Source: J051 sp040289295 (lineage in GTDB: Bacteria > Armatimonadota > Fimbriimonadia > Fimbriimonadales > ATM1). From it: 64,000 bases of DNA. Position numbers and translations under genes: made by a program. The notes beneath the pieces were generated by a model. The model was not told the DNA's origin. It saw only the letters and a list, made by a program, of their open reading frames with translations, and searched no databases. The DNA is taken from contig PSLA01000010.1 in the NCBI GenBank assembly GCA_040289295.1, positions 14,499-78,498 of the forward strand. Direction: 5' to 3'. Shown here one piece after another: positions 61,245 through 64,000 of this stretch (positions are counted from its first letter, which is position 1; the number at the start of each line of letters is the position of its first letter).

Positions 61245-61544
61245 TAGGAATCAGTTTATCACACCCGACCCCCTCTCCCTGTGGGAGAGGGCTGGGGTGA
61301 GGGATCGCCCTTGCCTGGTCCCCCGCAGGCGATCCGGGGTCGCAACCTGCTGAATGGCCTGGAGCGCCCGCTCTGATTTTTTGTTCGACGGACCGCACCC
61401 TCGCTTACGCTGAGTACGTACAGGAGATATCGGAGTTGCCGAACTTCGAAGCTGCGTTATCCGCTGCGCGCGAAGCCGTAAGCGCGTAAGTTCGCGTGCT
61501 TCCTCCACGTTTCGCACGAGAGACCACTCGGTACACTCGACGGC
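61245..61544. repeat. Intergenic region with one family A repeat
   Basis: Core at about 61269-61303 (CCCCCTCTCCCTGTGGGAG, AGGGCTGGGGTGAGGG). The rest, up to the aspartase/fumarase start, has no gene; a frame with protein-like sequence (AYAEYVQEISELPNFEAALS) ends at 61489 but has no start codon. Confidence 0.8.
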
Positions 61545-62948
61545 ATGGAGCATCGGATAGAAGCGGATAGCCTCGGGGAAGTGAAAGTTCCCGCTCACGC
61601 CTACTGGGGCAGTCAGGCGGAGCGCTCGCGGAACCTCTTCCAGATCAGCGGAATCACCGAGCACCCCAAGATGATTGACGCGTACGTCATCTTGAAGAAG
61701 GCGTGCGCAGTCGCAAACGCCGAACTTGGCCTGCTTGACCAGCAAATCGCAGACGCCATCGTGCAAGCGGCAGACGAAGTGCTTGCCGGCGAACTGCGGG
61801 ACCAGTTTCCTGTTGACGTCTTCCACATGGGCGCAGGCACCAGTTTCAACATGAACGTCAATGAAGTCCTTGCGAACAGGGCGGAAGAAATCCTTGGAGG
61901 GGAGAAAGGACAGTACAAACGCGTTAATCCTAACGACCACGTCAACTACGCACAATCCACCAACGACACCTTCCCCACTGCCATGCGCGTGATGAGTCGG
62001 ATGATGCTCCAGGACCTGTTGCCGGAGGTTGACTCTCTTGCCTCCGCCTTTGAGAACAAGGCGCGCGAGTTCGACCGCATCCTGAAGTCCGGGCGCACTC
62101 ACCTTCAGGACGCGGTTCCGATTCGCCTTGGGCAGGAATTCGCCGCCTATGCGGCTGCGATTCGCAGGAGCGCCGAATGGCTTCGGCGCGCCGGAGCGGA
62201 GTTGGAGGAGTTAGGGATCGGTGGAAGCGCCGCCGGCACGGGGCTGAACACGCACCCCGACTATCGAAAGCGGGTGGTCGCACTTTTGGCAGACTGGACG
62301 GGAATACCGTTTCGACCAAGCGAGGACCTCCGCGAGGCGATGCAGTCGCAGTTCCCCATGAGCGCGCTTGCTGCTGCCCTGCGCCTGTTGTGTTTGGAAC
62401 TCACGCGAATCACGAACGACCTGCGGTTGCTCTGCTCAGGGCCGCTGACCGGCTTAGCGGAGATTACGCTGCCGCCGGTTCAGCCCGGAAGCAGCATCAT
62501 GCCCGGCAAGGTGAATCCCTCTATGGCAGAGAACATGAACCTTGTAATGTTCCAGGTGCTGGGCCAGTGTGAAAGCATTGATCTGTGCGTCCAGGCGGGT
62601 CAGTTGGAACTGAACGTGATGATGCCCGGGATGGCATTTAGCAGTCAGTTCGCCCAGCAAGTGCTGACAAATGCGTTGCGCACCTTCCGTGCAAACTGCA
62701 TCGAGGGGATCACCGCAAACGAAGAGCGGTGCCGCTACTACGCTGAGGTGAGCCCTTCACTCGCGACGGCGCTGAATCCATACGTGGGTTATCGCAAAGC
62801 GGCAGAGGTTGTTAAGAAGGCACTAAGCGAAGGCAAGACCATCCCGGAAGTAGTGCGCGAGATGGGCATCCTGGACGAGGAGACCCTTCAACGCGCACTC
62901 GACCCCGCGCTCCTGACGGAACCGGGCATTCCGGGGAAGAACCTTTAG
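61545..62948 (+). CDS. Aspartate ammonia-lyase or class II fumarase
   Basis: 467 residues, the family's normal length. The superfamily signature GSSIMPGKVNPSM is present, with NYAQSTNDTFPTAMRV, SGRTHLQDAVPIRLGQEFAA and GGSAAGTGLNTHPDY. Both enzymes add ammonia or water to fumarate and share this fold. The C-terminal ITANEERCRYYAEVSPSLAT, and DQFPVDVFHMGAGTSFNMNV with an Ala-type NANEV, lean toward aspartase (AspA), while the SIMPGKVNP motif occurs in both. I cannot decide from sequence alone. It ends 4 bases inside the convergent outer membrane gene. Confidence 0.9.
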   Translation: MEHRIEADSLGEVKVPAHAYWGSQAERSRNLFQISGITEHPKMIDAYVILKKACAVANAELGLLDQQIADAIVQAADEVLAGELRDQFPVDVFHMGAGTSFNMNVNEVLANRAEEILGGEKGQYKRVNPNDHVNYAQSTNDTFPTAMRVMSRMMLQDLLPEVDSLASAFENKAREFDRILKSGRTHLQDAVPIRLGQEFAAYAAAIRRSAEWLRRAGAELEELGIGGSAAGTGLNTHPDYRKRVVALLADWTGIPFRPSEDLREAMQSQFPMSALAAALRLLCLELTRITNDLRLLCSGPLTGLAEITLPPVQPGSSIMPGKVNPSMAENMNLVMFQVLGQCESIDLCVQAGQLELNVMMPGMAFSSQFAQQVLTNALRTFRANCIEGITANEERCRYYAEVSPSLATALNPYVGYRKAAEVVKKALSEGKTIPEVVREMGILDEETLQRALDPALLTEPGIPGKNL

Positions 62949-63484
62949 AACTTGATGCCGGCTGCCGCGTAGAAGCCGTTGTTGTCCACCCCTCCGGTCG
63001 ACGGAGCCCAGAACCATCCGACCTCGAGCGACAGCCCCTGCGAGCCCATGCCGCTCATGCCGGCACCGCCAAACAGATAGCCGAGTGCAACAAAGCCGCC
63101 AAAGCCCCACTTGTCACCGGCGCCGTTGACGTCTGTGTTGTAGTAGCCGCCGGCTGTCTTCAGGTACAGGTTCTGCGCCCCGCCGCCGAAACCGGTGGAC
63201 GCGCCGTAGTGAACGCCCATTGTCTGGCTTTCGGTACCGCCGCTCTTGCCGAACATGGCGCGGACGCCGATGAACGAGCCGTGAGCGCCTCCACCCTGCT
63301 GGTACTGGTAGTCGAGGCCGACGAGAAAGCCGTTGTCGATTCCGAGGTTTTTGTGGTCACCTTGCCAGAATGGAACACCGACGGTCAACGTCCACGGCTT
63401 TATGAGTTGATAGTACTGACCGCTGTTAGAGGCAAAGGCGCCGGACGCGGCGAGCACAGTAAGAGCAACGACAATCTTCTTCAT
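62945..63484 (-). CDS. Outer membrane beta-barrel-like protein
   Basis: 179 residues from ATG 63484, with a signal peptide (MKKIVVALTVLAASGAFA). The mature part has alternating polar/hydrophobic strands rich in Gly and aromatic residues (GFLVGLDYQYQQGGGAHGSF, WGFGGFVALGYLFGG) and ends in GIKF, a C-terminal Phe as in many outer membrane barrels. A clear ribosome site AAGGAGG lies 10 bases upstream, inside a small CACAC/GTGTG hairpin. Function unknown. Confidence 0.78.
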   Translation of the reverse strand: MKKIVVALTVLAASGAFASNSGQYYQLIKPWTLTVGVPFWQGDHKNLGIDNGFLVGLDYQYQQGGGAHGSFIGVRAMFGKSGGTESQTMGVHYGASTGFGGGAQNLYLKTAGGYYNTDVNGAGDKWGFGGFVALGYLFGGAGMSGMGSQGLSLEVGWFWAPSTGGVDNNGFYAAAGIKF

Positions 63485-63493
63485 CTCTATCAC

Positions 63494-63860
63494 ACCTCCT
63501 TGTGTGGTGGTAGGTTAGAGGGTTGCGCCCTCGTTCGCATTCTACCATAGGACGCCCGAGAAGCGCCAAATGCCTCGCCTAATCACGCCGCTTCCTGTGG
63601 AAGAACCGGCTCGGAGCCGTGGGGGACGCCGTCGCGGATCCGCCTGCGGCGTCAACCTCCTCCCGTGCACGGGAGAGGGGCCGCGGGTAAGCGGCTGCGG
63701 CGAGGTGTAGGACATCCGAACAGCAGAAACCTTCATGGTGATGCCGCGCTCACCTCCGATGACCTCGCGTTCGCTGTCGTGGACATCCCCTTTGGCGGCG
63801 AGGCGCTGGCGGAGGTCCAGCGTGCGGCAGAATAGCGGTTGACCCAGGCAGTGATGAAGG
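63494..63860. other. Upstream region between outer membrane gene and methyltransferase gene
   Basis: No convincing gene. A degenerate family A-like palindrome (CTCCCGTGCACGGGAG, 63659-63674) and G/C-rich inverted stretches lie between 63590 and 63700. Both flanking genes read outward, so their promoters must lie here. Confidence 0.5.
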
Positions 63861-64000
63861 ATGACCAAAGTGACTATCTTGCACGAGTACATCAGCCAGA
63901 TTGAGCATGCCCTGCAGATTGGCGGTGCCACGGAGCACACGCACCGCCCGGCCCTCAAGAGACTGCTTGAGGAGATCGAAAACGGCGTCACAGCCACCAA
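63861..64000 (+). CDS. N-terminus of a DNA methyltransferase / type IIG-ISP restriction enzyme, cut by the window edge
   Basis: The frame from ATG 63861 (MTKVTILHEYISQIEHALQI, then ATEHTHRPALKRLLEEIENG and VTAT) stays open to the last base, 46 codons. The GGATEHTHRPAL-type opening is what I know from the N-terminus of large Eco57I/ISP-type N6-adenine methyltransferases, often fused to restriction domains. The catalytic NPPY motif lies beyond the window. The call rests on the opening only; the edge prevents confirmation. Confidence 0.6.
   Translation, partial: MTKVTILHEYISQIEHALQIGGATEHTHRPALKRLLEEIENGVTAT

Noticed and set aside
61305..61489. Protein-like frame ending at 61489 (AYAEYVQEISELPNFEAALS)
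   Set aside because: It begins only after the stop codon within a repeat, has no start codon and I know no family; it could be a gene remnant but there is not enough to call it.
63730..63836. Short protein-like stretch on the plus strand (DDLAFAVVDIPFGGEALAEV)
   Set aside because: No start codon and no recognisable family; it may be a remnant before the methyltransferase gene.
63542..64000. Minus-strand open frame at the right edge
   Set aside because: Its composition is poor (Arg/Ser/Pro-rich) and it runs antisense to the better supported methyltransferase start.
1..64000. tRNA or rRNA genes
   Set aside because: I saw no cloverleaf-like sequence or conserved rRNA stretch when reading both strands, though a covariance search was not possible.

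Overview
The window is GC-rich, gene-dense bacterial chromosome from a diderm. It carries an RND/TolC efflux operon, Tat and lipoprotein-type signals, a beta-barrel-like protein ending in Phe, FtsZ, FtsY and a complete ECF sigma/anti-sigma pair. The mix of genes (long-form HisG, bifunctional homocysteine methyltransferase/MTHFR, a GYF/TM2 protein, DUF6786, a translin, an orphan MutL/GlmL-type ATPase, PqqD-ABC) suggests an Armatimonadota/Fimbriimonadia-like bacterium. That assignment is inference from protein style and was not tested. Four runs of N and at least two single-base frameshifts suggest a draft genome, possibly a metagenome-assembled one.

Layout. 1-1820: the C-terminus of a large zinc metalloprotease, then a protein of the family annotated quinate 5-dehydrogenase. 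1784-4466 (minus): tatA and a tightly overlapping set made of an unknown 242-aa protein, a PqqD-like protein, a very short FtsX permease and a LolD/MacB-type ATPase. 4567-7562 (plus): selA, a degenerate HD-GYP protein and a nitroreductase. 7549-18821 (minus): xdhC, HMT-MTHFR, mrp, then the operon tetR-tolC-adaptor-RND behind a perfect palindromic operator. 18924-24074 (plus): ftsZ, a GYF/TM2 protein, a decayed DUF6786 gene, an alpha/beta hydrolase and trpA. 24254-30406: GNAT, RmlD-like, cdd-mutS2, hisG-queF and DoxX. 30478-39617 (plus): a decayed membrane gene, an ArgC-like protein, radC, translin, GH10-like, DUF6941, ftsY, a lipoprotein, ylxP and a MutL/GlmL ATPase. 39990-50038: PCD, mgtC, a TMTC-like TPR glycosyltransferase divergent from a DPM1-GtrA fusion, a choice-of-anchor-B protein, ALDH, a truncated aldo/keto reductase and a 2-hydroxyacid dehydrogenase. 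50044-56085: an SLBB export protein, a D,D-dipeptidase, a site-2 protease, lysA and two TrkA/RCK proteins. 56098-64000: glnD, an ECF sigma/anti-sigma/membrane operon, an aspartase/fumarase, an outer-membrane-like protein and, at the right edge, the first 46 codons of a DNA methyltransferase.

The most distinctive signal is a family of short interspersed palindromes (family A, about a dozen copies). They lie between genes and inside genes, in frame: within xdhC, mutS2 and the HMT-MTHFR linker. They also form gene ends: they supply the last codons, the stop and a Shine-Dalgarno-like stretch at the adaptor/RND junction, the first codons of glnD, the tail of the hydrolase and the first codons of trpA. 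One copy sits where an aldo/keto reductase has lost its N-terminal half. A second family (B), with core GTTCGCGAGACGCTCACG followed by CTCCCT, fills several intergenic gaps. Another striking point is an in-frame UGA in a TrkA gene followed 13 nt later by a perfect 11-bp hairpin, in a genome that encodes SelA.
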